Assembly: GCA_013297925.1 (NCBI GenBank)
Contig: JAAFJC010000005.1
Span: 36,210 to 100,209, forward strand
Origin: Comamonadaceae bacterium
GTDB taxonomy: Bacteria; Pseudomonadota; Gammaproteobacteria; Burkholderiales; Burkholderiaceae_C
DNA: 64,000 nucleotides
Reading direction: 5' to 3'
The notes beneath the pieces were generated by a model. It ran no database searches, was not told where the DNA came from, and worked only from the letters and a program-made list of their open reading frames with translations. A program made the position numbers and the translations under genes. Below, piece by piece: positions 29,132 through 38,757 of the stretch (the stretch's first letter is position 1; every line of letters starts with the position of its first letter).

Positions 29132-30376
29132 TCAGGCCAGTAAGTCGCTCAAACTGCGTGCAACGACCTTGGTGGCGCGCCGTAAATCTTCCAAATTCAG
29201 GCGCTCATCGGCTCTTTTGGCATTGGATTCCAGTACCGTGCGCGGCCCAGCGCCGTAAATCACGCCGGGAATGCCGCGCTCCACATAGAGGCGTACGTCG
29301 GTATAAAGCGGCGTGCCCAAAGCGGGGATGGGCTCGCCAAATACTTCTTGGCCATGTTTTTGCAGAGCTTGCACCAAGGGCTGGTTACCCGCCAAGGGCT
29401 TCATGGCTTGGGCGAGCAGCATGCGGCGGATGTCTACTTTGATCGCGCCTGAGCCACGCGGGGGCTGATAGCTGGCTGCGGCTTGGGTGATGGCATCACG
29501 GATGCTCTGCTCGACCTGCGCTGTATCTTCTTCGGGAATCATGCGGCGATCAAGTTTGAACGTGACTTTACCGGGCACCACATTGGTGTTCGTGCCGCCT
29601 TGGATCAGGCCGATGTTGAGATACGGATGCGTGATGCCTTCGACTTTGGAAGTGATCTTCTTGTAGTCAGCGTTTAGCGCGTAGAGAGCGCTCATGATGT
29701 GATTCGCGCCTTGCAAGGCATCGCAAGACGAATCAGGAATCGCCGCATGGCTCATCTCGCCCTGCACCGTGACTTCCATTTGCAAGCAGCCATTGTGTGC
29801 CACCACGACTTGGTAGCTGAACCCGGCGGCGATCATCAAATCAGGCTTCGTGATGCCTTCTTTCAGCAACCAATCGGGGCCGAGCTCACCTCCGAATTCC
29901 TCGTCATAGGTGAAGTGCAGCTCTACGCTGCCTTGGCTTGGCTTGGCCACGGCTTCCAAAGCACGCAGCGCAAAGGTGAAGCTGGAATAATCGCATTTGC
30001 TCACCGCTGCCGCGCGCCCATAGATGAAGCCATCTTTGATCACGCCGCCATAAGGCTCGACGCTCCAGCCTTCGCCGGGTGGGACAACATCGCCATGAGC
30101 GTTCAGTGCAATGGTCTTTCCGCCCGAGCCGAATTTTCTGCGCACGATCAAATTCGTGATGCTCTCAAGACCTGCTGCTTGGACTGCAGAGGGCGGCGGA
30201 GAGTGTTGCTCGGCCTCGTAGCCAAAGCCCTTCAAAAGCTCTGCCGTGCGCAAAGCATGCGGCGCGTTGTTGCCCGGTGGTGTGTCGGTAGGTACGCGGA
30301 TGAGCTCTTGAAGAAACTTAACCTGTTCGTCAAAGTGCGCATCGATCCAAGCATCGAGTTTTGTGAAATCTGTCAT
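29132..30376 (-). CDS. M20 family metallopeptidase / ArgE-DapE-like deacylase
   Basis: IALNAHGDVVPPGEGWSVEPYGGVIKDGFIYGRAAAVSKCD, HFTYDEEFGGELGP. Confidence 0.85.
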   Translation of the reverse strand: MTDFTKLDAWIDAHFDEQVKFLQELIRVPTDTPPGNNAPHALRTAELLKGFGYEAEQHSPPPSAVQAAGLESITNLIVRRKFGSGGKTIALNAHGDVVPPGEGWSVEPYGGVIKDGFIYGRAAAVSKCDYSSFTFALRALEAVAKPSQGSVELHFTYDEEFGGELGPDWLLKEGITKPDLMIAAGFSYQVVVAHNGCLQMEVTVQGEMSHAAIPDSSCDALQGANHIMSALYALNADYKKITSKVEGITHPYLNIGLIQGGTNTNVVPGKVTFKLDRRMIPEEDTAQVEQSIRDAITQAAASYQPPRGSGAIKVDIRRMLLAQAMKPLAGNQPLVQALQKHGQEVFGEPIPALGTPLYTDVRLYVERGIPGVIYGAGPRTVLESNAKRADERLNLEDLRRATKVVARSLSDLLA

Positions 30377-32220
30377 TGTTGTTCTTGAGCTAAATTGTTG
30401 AGTAACTGCATAAAGGCATCGATGCCCAGCTGCATATCGTCTTGTGTGGTGGATTCGAGCGGGTTGTGGCTGATGCCGGAGTTTTCGCCGCGCACAAACA
30501 GCATGGCTTGGGGCATGATTTCGTGCAGCTTCATCGCATCATGGCCAGCGCCGCTGGGCATTTTGTAGATGGGCAGGCCCGTGCTTGCAACGGCTTTCTC
30601 CCAGCGCGCTTGCCAAGCGGTGTCTGATGGCGCAGCAGCGGCTCGCATGGTTTCTTCAATGGAATAGCTCACACCACGCTTTTCGCAAATCGCTTTGAGT
30701 TGATTCAAAACATCGCCTACGAGCGCATCACGCTGCGCATCCGTGGGCGCACGAAGATCGAGGCTGAAGCTGCACTTACCGGGCACGACGTTGATGGAGC
30801 CATTGGGCACATTGAGCATCCCGATGGTGGCCACTGAATCGCCATCTTTCAAGGAACGCTGCTCCATATAAACACTGAGCTCGGCAAGCGCAGCAGCGGC
30901 ATCACGCCGCGTGGCCATCGGCGTGGTGCCCGCATGGCTGGCTTGGCCGATGATGTCGCCGAGAAAGCGCACGCTGCCGTTGATCGATGTGACCACGCCG
31001 AGTGGCAAATTCATCGCATTGAGCACCGGACCTTGCTCGATATGGACTTCCACAAAGCCAAGGTAATTGGCAGGATCGCGCTTCAAGGCCGCTATATTTT
31101 TCATAGCACTTTGCGCAGATTGCTTGCCGGCAAACAGGGCATTTTTCATCAAAATACCGTCTTTATCCGCTTGATCCAGCCATGCTGGATTGAAATGCCC
31201 TGTGAGCGCGCCTGAGCCGAGGAAGGTGGCTTTGTAGCGCTGGCCTTCTTCTTCGGCAAAGGCTACCACCTCGATGCCAAAGGGCAAGCGCTTGCCTGCC
31301 TTATGCAGCTCACGCACGCACATCATGGGCATGAAGATGCCCAATCGACCATCGTATTTTCCGCCATTGCGCACGGTGTCGTAATGGCTGCCTGTGATCA
31401 ATGCTTTTTGAGGCGTCTTAGGCACTTCGCCGGCATGAATACTGCGCAAGGCGCTACTACTTTCATAGCGACCTACGACATTGCCAAGTACATCTATTTC
31501 TACCGAATCAAAACCGCATTCCTGCATGCGAGCGGCGATCTCAGCAGCACAGGCTTTGTGCGCCTCGGTCATGTAAGTCACGGTGAGCTGGCCGTTTTCT
31601 TTGAAGCCTGGATCGCTGTGTTGCGATAGGCTTTCGTGCCAATCCCAAAGCTCACTGCCCAAATCAGGCTGCGCACCAAATTTATCGTTCAAACGAATTT
31701 CTGCAATACGATGGATATTGCGCAGGCATTCAGCCAATTCAAAATCTTGATGCCCGTGCAGGCGGCGCTCAAAACTTGAGATGATTTGCTGGCGAGAGAG
31801 CCCCAATCCGCGCGGCCCGCGCACGGCGAGGATGAAAGGCCAGCCGAATTTGGCCTTGTAATCCGCGTTGAGCTTTTGCAGCTTGGCAAATTCTTCGGGG
31901 CTGCAATTCGTGAGCCCTGCTTTGCTTTGCTCATTCGTCGATTCAGCCGTGAGCGATTGGCTCACCATGGCTTTACCAGCTAGCTCGGGGTGAGCACGAA
32001 TCAATCCCAATTGCTGATCTCGGCTGGCTTGCGTGACGACTTGCGCCATCGCATACTTCAAAGCAGCCAGCGTCGCAAACGGGCGCTGCGCCATCGCTGC
32101 TCGCGCGATCCATGGCGAGTGCTCATAGATGCCGTCTAGCAGCTCTGTAGCTCCATCTACAGAGGCAAAGTTCAATGGTTGTAGGCTTAAGTTCATGGCA
32201 CTGGATGCACTTTCGCCCAA
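30373..32220 (-). CDS. Fused OHCU decarboxylase (UraD) - allantoate amidohydrolase/hydantoinase-carbamoylase protein
   Basis: N-term RDQQLGLIRAHPELAGKA...GWPFILAVRG (UraD-like); C-term GSHYDTVRNGGKYDGRLGI, GFVEVHIEQGPVLNAM, GQASHAGTTPMATRRDA, SGAGHDAM. Confidence 0.88.
   Translation of the reverse strand: MGESASSAMNLSLQPLNFASVDGATELLDGIYEHSPWIARAAMAQRPFATLAALKYAMAQVVTQASRDQQLGLIRAHPELAGKAMVSQSLTAESTNEQSKAGLTNCSPEEFAKLQKLNADYKAKFGWPFILAVRGPRGLGLSRQQIISSFERRLHGHQDFELAECLRNIHRIAEIRLNDKFGAQPDLGSELWDWHESLSQHSDPGFKENGQLTVTYMTEAHKACAAEIAARMQECGFDSVEIDVLGNVVGRYESSSALRSIHAGEVPKTPQKALITGSHYDTVRNGGKYDGRLGIFMPMMCVRELHKAGKRLPFGIEVVAFAEEEGQRYKATFLGSGALTGHFNPAWLDQADKDGILMKNALFAGKQSAQSAMKNIAALKRDPANYLGFVEVHIEQGPVLNAMNLPLGVVTSINGSVRFLGDIIGQASHAGTTPMATRRDAAAALAELSVYMEQRSLKDGDSVATIGMLNVPNGSINVVPGKCSFSLDLRAPTDAQRDALVGDVLNQLKAICEKRGVSYSIEETMRAAAAPSDTAWQARWEKAVASTGLPIYKMPSGAGHDAMKLHEIMPQAMLFVRGENSGISHNPLESTTQDDMQLGIDAFMQLLNNLAQEQQ
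31091..31157 (+). repeat. 65-bp palindromic repeat copy inside uraD-allC gene (copy 1)
   Basis: GCTATATTTTTCATAGCACTTTGCGCAGATTGCTTGCCGGCAAACAGGGCATTTTTCATC. Confidence 0.85.
31403..31469 (-). repeat. 65-bp palindromic repeat copy inside uraD-allC gene (copy 2, opposite orientation)
   Basis: Minus strand GCTATGAAAGTAGTAGCGCCTTGCGCAGTATTCATGCCGGCGAAGTGCCTAAGACGCCTCAAAAAGC. Confidence 0.88.
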
Positions 32221-33149
32221 TGCTTGGCAATATCAATCCGCTTGGCCACCCACACTTTGTCAAAATGCGCAATGTGATCAAGAAAACGCTGCAATGCGGT
32301 GATGCGCCCCGGCCTGCCGAGCAAGCGGCAATGCATGCCGATGTTCATCATCTTGGGCTGATTCAAGCCCCCATTCGTCGCGTTTGGATCGCCTTCAGCG
32401 TACAAAGCATCAAACGTATCTTTGAGGTACTGAAAAAACGGATCAGCATGAGAATAGCCCTGCGGCAAACTAAAGCGCATGTCGTTGCAATCCAGCGTGT
32501 AGGGCACGATGAGCTGGTGCGTATCACTGCCATCTGTCTTTTTTAGCTTCATCCAAAACGGCAAATCATCGCCGTAATAGTCGCTAGCATACTCAAAGCC
32601 TTGATCGGCAACGAGCCGAAGGGTATTCGGGCTATCGCGCCCGGTGTACCAGCCATGTGCTTTGATACCTAAGGATTTGAAAATCGCCAAAGCCTCCGCC
32701 ATATGCGCGCGCTCTATCTCTTCCGGCAGATTTTGATAGTGAATCCATTTGAGGCCATGGCAAGCGATCTCATGGCCGAGTTCCTTGAAGGCGGCCGTCA
32801 CATCTGGGCAGCGCTGCAAAGCGGTGGCCACGCCAAACACGGTGAGCGGCAAACCTCGCTTTTCAAACTCGCGCAAGATGCGCCACACGCCCTGGCGCGC
32901 GCCGTAGTCGTAAATGCCATCCATGCTCATATGCCGCGCGGGAAAGCTCGCTGGATTGAACATTTCTGAGAGAAAAGTCTCGCTGCCCGCATCGCCATGC
33001 AGTACGTGGTTTTCGCCTCCCTCTTCAAAATTGAGCACGAACTGCACCGCGATGCGCGCACCACCCGGCCATTGCGCCTGCGGCATGGTTTTGCCGTAGC
33101 CCCCGAGGTCGCGCGGATAGGTGGCGGTGCTGTCGTAAACGTGTGCCAT
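32193..33149 (-). CDS. puuE: Allantoinase, polysaccharide-deacetylase type
   Basis: YPRDLGGYGKTMPQAQWPGGARIAVQFVLNFEEGGENHVLHGDAGSETFLSE. Confidence 0.92.
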   Translation of the reverse strand: MAHVYDSTATYPRDLGGYGKTMPQAQWPGGARIAVQFVLNFEEGGENHVLHGDAGSETFLSEMFNPASFPARHMSMDGIYDYGARQGVWRILREFEKRGLPLTVFGVATALQRCPDVTAAFKELGHEIACHGLKWIHYQNLPEEIERAHMAEALAIFKSLGIKAHGWYTGRDSPNTLRLVADQGFEYASDYYGDDLPFWMKLKKTDGSDTHQLIVPYTLDCNDMRFSLPQGYSHADPFFQYLKDTFDALYAEGDPNATNGGLNQPKMMNIGMHCRLLGRPGRITALQRFLDHIAHFDKVWVAKRIDIAKHWAKVHPVP

Positions 33150-33152
33150 GTC

Positions 33153-33884
33153 TCAAAGCCCAGCAAAACTATGGTTCATCTCGCCATACTCGCGTGAGTC
33201 AGCATCGGCGGGACGCTTTTCCAGCTGCAAATTGCTAAACACTTGGCTTAGATGCGCATCCATCAGCTTCACGGATTTCTCCACATCGCCTTTGGCCAAG
33301 GCTTCAACAATTTGGGCATGCTCATCATTGCTTTCCTGCGCAGCATCGCTGCTTTGATACATCAGCGTGATCAGGGCGCAACGAGAGATCAGATCACTGA
33401 GCAGCTCAGCCAGAACTTGGTTGCCCATGAGCTCCGCCATGCGCACATGAAAATCGCCCAGCAACTCAATGCGCCCTGGCGCATCGCCGCTCTCCACAGC
33501 CGCCCTCTCTTGCGCCACATGCTCGCGCAGGGATTTGATCTGTTCGGGTGTCGCTTGCTCCGCGAAATGCCGCGTCATCTGCGCTTCCAGCATGCGGCGC
33601 ACATCAAACACCTGCGCGGCTTCCTCAATCGAGGGCGATGCCACAAACGCACCGCGCGCTGGCTCCAACACAATGAGGCGTTGGTTTTCCAGCTGATACA
33701 GCGCTTGGCGCACCAAGGTGCGCGATACACCGAAATGATCTGCCAGTTTTTGCTCAACAAGCTTCACGCCCGGCGCGAGCCGATGCGCCACAATCGCCTT
33801 GGTGAGCGCTTGCACGATGTGTTGGGTGGTGGAGACTTCCAATTTTGTGCCCCTGAACTTGCGAATCTTTGAAATTGTATACAC
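33153..33884 (-). CDS. GntR family transcriptional regulator (FCD domain)
   Basis: LAPGVKLVEQKLADHFGVSRTLVRQALYQLENQRLIVLEPARGAFVASPSIEEA; start probably downstream of ORF start. Confidence 0.88.
   Translation of the reverse strand: MYTISKIRKFRGTKLEVSTTQHIVQALTKAIVAHRLAPGVKLVEQKLADHFGVSRTLVRQALYQLENQRLIVLEPARGAFVASPSIEEAAQVFDVRRMLEAQMTRHFAEQATPEQIKSLREHVAQERAAVESGDAPGRIELLGDFHVRMAELMGNQVLAELLSDLISRCALITLMYQSSDAAQESNDEHAQIVEALAKGDVEKSVKLMDAHLSQVFSNLQLEKRPADADSREYGEMNHSFAGL
33875..33884. promoter_or_regulatory. Putative GntR(FCD) operator TTGTATACAC
   Basis: Between divergent gntR and uraH; matches TTGTATACAA at 29066. Confidence 0.5.
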
Positions 33885-33912
33885 TTATCTTCAACGCGAA
33901 GGAATCAAGGCC

Positions 33913-34266
33913 ATGGGCTTATCTACCCACGTTTTAGACACGATGCACGGCTGCCCAGCTGCTGGTATGCCAGTGAGCTTCTTTACTCGGCAAGGCGAGA
34001 GCTACAGCTTGGTCAAAAGCTTCATGCTCAACGCCGATGGCCGCAACCCTGATGGACTGCTGTATGACAACGCCAGCTTGAAAACTGGCCGCTACCGCTT
34101 AAGCTTCGATGTGGCCGCGTATTTCAAAAGCAAAGGCGTGGCGCTGGCGGAGCCGATGTTTTTAGAAGTGGTGCATCTGGATTTCGGCATCGCCCATGCC
34201 GATCAACATTACCATGTGCCTCTACTGTGCTCGCCGTGGAGCTATTCCACCTATCGTGGAAGTTAA
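33913..34266 (+). CDS. uraH: 5-hydroxyisourate hydrolase
   Basis: LSTHVLDTMHGCPAAGMPVSF...HYHVPLLCSPWSYSTYRGS (C-terminal YRGS). Confidence 0.95.
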   Translation: MGLSTHVLDTMHGCPAAGMPVSFFTRQGESYSLVKSFMLNADGRNPDGLLYDNASLKTGRYRLSFDVAAYFKSKGVALAEPMFLEVVHLDFGIAHADQHYHVPLLCSPWSYSTYRGS

Positions 34267-34331
34267 GGTGGAAGTTGACATGAATGTGTCATGCCCCCAT
34301 ATGACAATGTCTCAAACTGAGTGAGTTCTTT

Positions 34332-35318
34332 ATGACAAATCGCCGCCAAGCCCTGATCAAAACTGCGCAAGCAGCTGCTGTTTTCATAGCTGCACCTGTC
34401 TCTTTACGCGCGCAAACCGCCATCACAAAAATCATCGTGCCCTTCGCCCCTGGCGCGGGCACTGATGCCGTCGGTCGCTTGGTCGCGCAAAAGCTTGGTG
34501 AAGTGCTGGGCGCGAGTGTGGTGGTGGAAAACCGCACAGGCGCGGGCGGTGCGATTGGCGCGAAGTTTGTGGCCGATGCCGCTCCTGATGGGCAAACTCT
34601 GCTGCTGGCAGCCGCGCCATTCACCACCGTGCCTGCCGCATTGCCCAATGCGGGCTACGATCCCGTCCGCCAATTCGCGCCGGTTGGCATGATTGCCAGC
34701 GGCCCATTGGTATGGGCAGTGAACAAAGAATTGCCGGTCAGCAACCTTCGAGATTTCGTGCAATTGGCCAAGGCCAAGCCCGGTTTTTACAATTACGGCA
34801 GTGCAGGCGCGGGCGGCATCAACCATCTGGTGCTGGAAATGCTGAAAAACCGCGCTGGCGTCTTCGTCACACATATCCCCTATCGCGGCATCGCACCAGC
34901 CACGATGGACATGATCGGTGGGCAAATTCATATGGTCACAGGAACGGTACCTGCGCTCAACCCTTTCATCAAAGATGGGCGCGTGAAAGCGCTGGCTGTC
35001 ACAGCCTACAAACGCTCGGCCGCATTGCCTGATGTGCCCAGCATGGCAGAGAGTGGTTTTGCAGGGTTTGATGTGCTCAACTACTTTGGCCTGATGGCGC
35101 CCAGAGCCACGCCACAAGCCACGATTGATCGCCTGAACGCTGCTCTGGGCAAAGTGGTGCAGTTGCCCGATGTGCGCGCCCGCTTTGCCAGCGATGCATT
35201 GGAGCCCGTGACATCAGCCAATGGCTCACCCGCTCAACTGGCCAGCTTTATTGAAAAAGATTTCTCGGGCTGGCGCCAGGTGGTGGTTGCGCAGAATCTG
35301 AAGATTGACGCGGCGTAA
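34332..35318 (+). CDS. Bug/TctC-family tripartite tricarboxylate transporter substrate-binding protein
   Basis: KIIVPFAPGAGTDAVGRLVAQKLGEVLGASVVVENRTGAGGAIGAKFVA. Confidence 0.92.
   Translation: MTNRRQALIKTAQAAAVFIAAPVSLRAQTAITKIIVPFAPGAGTDAVGRLVAQKLGEVLGASVVVENRTGAGGAIGAKFVADAAPDGQTLLLAAAPFTTVPAALPNAGYDPVRQFAPVGMIASGPLVWAVNKELPVSNLRDFVQLAKAKPGFYNYGSAGAGGINHLVLEMLKNRAGVFVTHIPYRGIAPATMDMIGGQIHMVTGTVPALNPFIKDGRVKALAVTAYKRSAALPDVPSMAESGFAGFDVLNYFGLMAPRATPQATIDRLNAALGKVVQLPDVRARFASDALEPVTSANGSPAQLASFIEKDFSGWRQVVVAQNLKIDAA
34341..34390 (-). repeat. Possible degenerate repeat copy in the tctC-like signal peptide
   Basis: Minus strand GCTATGAAAACAGCAGCTGCTTGCGCAGTTTTGATCAGGGC. Confidence 0.4.
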
Positions 35319-35335
35319 AAAAGCGCCGCACCACG

Positions 35336-38300
35336 TCAAGGCTTCCAGTTTTTCAAGACTTCCAATGTCGCATCCGTGAGCTGATCAATCCTCGCGATCT
35401 GCTCGGCTGCATCCGATGGCCAGCCAGTCGTCTTGCAAGCATGCTCAAGATCAGAGCAAGCATTTGACAAGACCATCGCACCCACATTCGATGCCGAGCC
35501 CTTGAGTGCATGCGCACGCAAGGAAAGAAGAGCGGGATCAGTGGTGGCTAAGCTGGCATTGATGTCATCGCGGCGCATTGGCGCATCTTGAATGAAAAGC
35601 CCCATGACCTCGCGCGTCATACTCAGCTCTTCATCATCAAACTCTTTGAACTGATCCAGACGGCTCCAGTCGATCAAATCTTGCTCAGACTCATCCTTCA
35701 CCGCGTTTCGAGGCTCATTTTCTATAAGAGCCGGCATAGAATCTGCGGGAGCAGCTACCAAATCGATAGCGCCTTCATCAATCCGTGCGTACTGTGCCAA
35801 GCCTGCGGACAACTCGTCGATGCGCAGCGGCTTGGGTAGGAAACCGATCATGCCAGCATCCAAACAGCGCTGGCGATCTTCTTCCATCACCGATGCCGTC
35901 AGTGCAATGATCGGTGGCGCAGCACTGCCGTGCTCAGCAATGATCAAGCGCGCTGAGCCATAGCCATCGAGCACTGGCATATTGGCATCCATGAGCACGG
36001 CAGCAAAGCGTTTGCCGCCAGCTTGCAAGGAAGCAGCTACGCTATCAAAGGCTTGCTGGCCATCCATCACACTCACGGATTCATAGCCCAGCTTGGTGAG
36101 CATGCTGACTGCCACTTTGATGTTGACCAAATTATCGTCAGCCACCAAGATCGTTTGGTTTTTGGTGGTGACTACTTTGGGCACAACCACTGGATTCATC
36201 GCACTGTTGACGTACAAAATACGCGCCAATATATTGAAGAGCTGAGCTTGCCGATAAGGCTTGAGCAAGCGACCAGCAAATTGATGGGCTTCCTGCTCGC
36301 TGGGCAAAGTACCCGATGTGAGCAACACCAACTGCGCCTTGGGCTTGATCTTGTGCAGCGCCTGCGCCAGCATCAGCCCATCCATCTCGGGCATGTGCAT
36401 ATCGGTAACGACCACATCTGCATCGCGCGTAGCCAACCATTGCAAGGCTTCAGGTGCATTGTTAAATGCCACTGTGTTCATCTTCCAGCGTTTGAGCTGC
36501 TTGTCCAAAATCTGGATATTCACAGGCATATCGTCCACGATCACTGCCAGCTTGCCTTCTAGGCTGGCCAGCTCCATGATCGAGGTTTCAGATTGATCGG
36601 GCGCATCGCTGTAGTGCATGCGAGCGGTGAACCAAAAGGTCGAGCCCTGCCCCATGTCAGACTCCAGCCCCACCGCGCCACCCATCATCTCGGCCAAGCG
36701 CTTGCAAATCGCCAAGCCCAAGCCTGTACCACCGTATTTGCGGGTGGTGGATGCATCGACTTGCGTGAAGGATTGAAACAGCGCAGCTTGGCGCTCTTTC
36801 GGAATGCCAATGCCAGAATCTTTTACACGGAATTCAATCAATGCACCGGGCCGCGGTACGTCATCAATCACGCGTTTCTCATCAAAATCTTCTTTCAGAT
36901 GCGCCGTAACGACGATCTGCCCCTTCTCGGTGAACTTGATGGCATTGCCCAGAAAATTCAGCAGGATTTGGCGCAGGCGCGTGATGTCGCCGCGCACCCA
37001 GGCGGGTACATCGTCGCCCACATCGACCAGCAGCTCCAGCCCCTTCTCCCGCGCACGAGAAGCACCAATATCGCAAGCCTCTTCAATCGCCCCCTGCAAA
37101 GAAAGCGGCTCACTTTCTAGATCCATCTTTCCTGATTCGATCTTAGAAAAATCCAAGATGTCGTTGATCACCGACAGCAGTTGATCGCTGGATACCCGCA
37201 TCGTGTGCAGGAAGTCCTGTTGCTCATCGTTGAGCGGCGTATCAGCCATCAGCGTTGTCATGCCCACAACGCCATTGAGTGGCGTACGGATCTCATGGCT
37301 CATGGTGGCGAGGAAGGCAGCTTTGGCTTTGGCCGCTTGCAGCGCCTCTTCGCGCGACTCCTCCAGCTGCTTCGTACGTATTGCCACGCGTTCTTCCAAA
37401 TGCTCATTGGCATCCAGCAAGGCTTGCTTTTGCTCTTCAATAGACGCGCGATTGATTTGGATTTCCTGAGCACTCTCATGCAGTGTGCGCGCTAACTGCC
37501 GCACCTCCAGCACCTGCGCTTTTGATTGCAGAGCGGGCACCTCGCCGCGCCCCATCTGAATGGCCGCCTGCATCAACGTGCGAAAGCGCTGAGACAAGCG
37601 CCAAGCCAGCACGGCAGCCAGCACTGCGCCCAAGCCCACCACAATCGCCATCAGCGTCAAGGCATGTTTGAGGCCGGCGAGCACTTCGCTGGAAAAATCC
37701 ATCTCTGGCGCGGCGACGATCAGGGTCAGCGGCAGACCCAAATGCTCGGCAAAGGGCCGCATCGAGACCAAGGTTTCGCCGGCAGCGGTTTGTATCGCTC
37801 CATTGAAGCGCTCGCGCTGCACCGAATCCGCTTTGTATTTACCGATCAAGGAGCGAATTTGCGCAAACGCTTCGCGCTCAATCGGATTGGCGCTACTGCT
37901 GGGTGATTGGCGCTCTATTTTTCCGCCTTGCTCAACAAACAAGGGATCCCCCGTTGAGGTGGCCACCAGCATGCCTGTATCGTCCACAATGAAGGCCACT
38001 CCCCGCGCAGAGATGTTGATGATTTGCAGGGCTTCAGACAGCTGTTTCAAATACAAATCCGCAGCAAACACCCCAAGCACGCTGCCATCATCTTCAAAAA
38101 CAGGCTGAGCCACTGTGATGAGCAATTGCTTCTTGGACGCCGAGAGGTACACTGGCGTAAAAACACGCTCACGCTTGTTCACAGCCTCGGCATACCAAGG
38201 CCGGGTACGCGGCTCATAATTTTTTGCCTCGGGATCGAGCTTTTGACTGCGATCTCCGGGAGCCACCGCAGAATAGAACTGCCGCCCCTCATCGCCTTGG

Positions 38301-38746
38301 CGGCGAATGCCAATGCGCATCAAGCCAGTGCCGCCGCGTGCGATTTGCTCCACGCCATGAAATTCGCCTTTGTTGGTACCCAAGTAAAGATACGGCACAT
38401 CAGCGGCCATGCGCGTGAGCGATGTCGCTAATTTTTCAAACTCTTCGGGTTGGTTGAGCAAGCGACGTGCAGTCTTGGTTTGTGCATCGCTGGGAGCTGG
38501 AGGGATGAGACCGTTGAGCACCAACCCAGCTGTTTGCAATTGCACCTCAGCATCGGCCTGCACACGCTGCACCACGTCGTTGATGATCTTGGCCGAAAGC
38601 TTATCGACCGTCTGCGTGTTGCTTTTGTATAGCAGCCAGCCCACCAGCATGGCGGGCACGATCGCAAACACCAAAAGCATCGTCATGGAGAGGCTGCGAA
38701 CTGTCCAGCCACCGCGCTCCTGTCGCGCGCGTTCAATCGTCTTCAT
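35336..38746 (-). CDS. Hybrid sensor histidine kinase (Cache sensor, HisKA, HATPase, two REC, HPt)
   Basis: [37 protein letters not shown], two receiver domains ([24 protein letters not shown]), HPt [12 protein letters not shown]. Confidence 0.92.
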   Translation of the reverse strand: MKTIERARQERGGWTVRSLSMTMLLVFAIVPAMLVGWLLYKSNTQTVDKLSAKIINDVVQRVQADAEVQLQTAGLVLNGLIPPAPSDAQTKTARRLLNQPEEFEKLATSLTRMAADVPYLYLGTNKGEFHGVEQIARGGTGLMRIGIRRQGDEGRQFYSAVAPGDRSQKLDPEAKNYEPRTRPWYAEAVNKRERVFTPVYLSASKKQLLITVAQPVFEDDGSVLGVFAADLYLKQLSEALQIINISARGVAFIVDDTGMLVATSTGDPLFVEQGGKIERQSPSSSANPIEREAFAQIRSLIGKYKADSVQRERFNGAIQTAAGETLVSMRPFAEHLGLPLTLIVAAPEMDFSSEVLAGLKHALTLMAIVVGLGAVLAAVLAWRLSQRFRTLMQAAIQMGRGEVPALQSKAQVLEVRQLARTLHESAQEIQINRASIEEQKQALLDANEHLEERVAIRTKQLEESREEALQAAKAKAAFLATMSHEIRTPLNGVVGMTTLMADTPLNDEQQDFLHTMRVSSDQLLSVINDILDFSKIESGKMDLESEPLSLQGAIEEACDIGASRAREKGLELLVDVGDDVPAWVRGDITRLRQILLNFLGNAIKFTEKGQIVVTAHLKEDFDEKRVIDDVPRPGALIEFRVKDSGIGIPKERQAALFQSFTQVDASTTRKYGGTGLGLAICKRLAEMMGGAVGLESDMGQGSTFWFTARMHYSDAPDQSETSIMELASLEGKLAVIVDDMPVNIQILDKQLKRWKMNTVAFNNAPEALQWLATRDADVVVTDMHMPEMDGLMLAQALHKIKPKAQLVLLTSGTLPSEQEAHQFAGRLLKPYRQAQLFNILARILYVNSAMNPVVVPKVVTTKNQTILVADDNLVNIKVAVSMLTKLGYESVSVMDGQQAFDSVAASLQAGGKRFAAVLMDANMPVLDGYGSARLIIAEHGSAAPPIIALTASVMEEDRQRCLDAGMIGFLPKPLRIDELSAGLAQYARIDEGAIDLVAAPADSMPALIENEPRNAVKDESEQDLIDWSRLDQFKEFDDEELSMTREVMGLFIQDAPMRRDDINASLATTDPALLSLRAHALKGSASNVGAMVLSNACSDLEHACKTTGWPSDAAEQIARIDQLTDATLEVLKNWKP
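35704..35770 (-). repeat. 65-bp palindromic repeat copy in kinase REC-HPt linker
   Basis: Minus strand GCTATCGATTTGGTAGCTGCTCCCGCAGATTCTATGCCGGCTCTTATAGAAAATGAGCCTCGAAACGC. Confidence 0.85.
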
Positions 38747-38757
38747 CTCAGCGTCTT

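Noticed and set aside
36003-36045. GATAGCGTAGCTGCTTCCTTGCAAGCTGGCGGC in the kinase second receiver domain
   Set aside because: Resembles the repeat head but spacing is broken and receiver-domain length is plausible without an insertion.
36023-36562. 179-aa plus-strand ORF and others opposite the hybrid kinase
   Set aside because: Antisense to well-supported REC/HATPase coding sequence.
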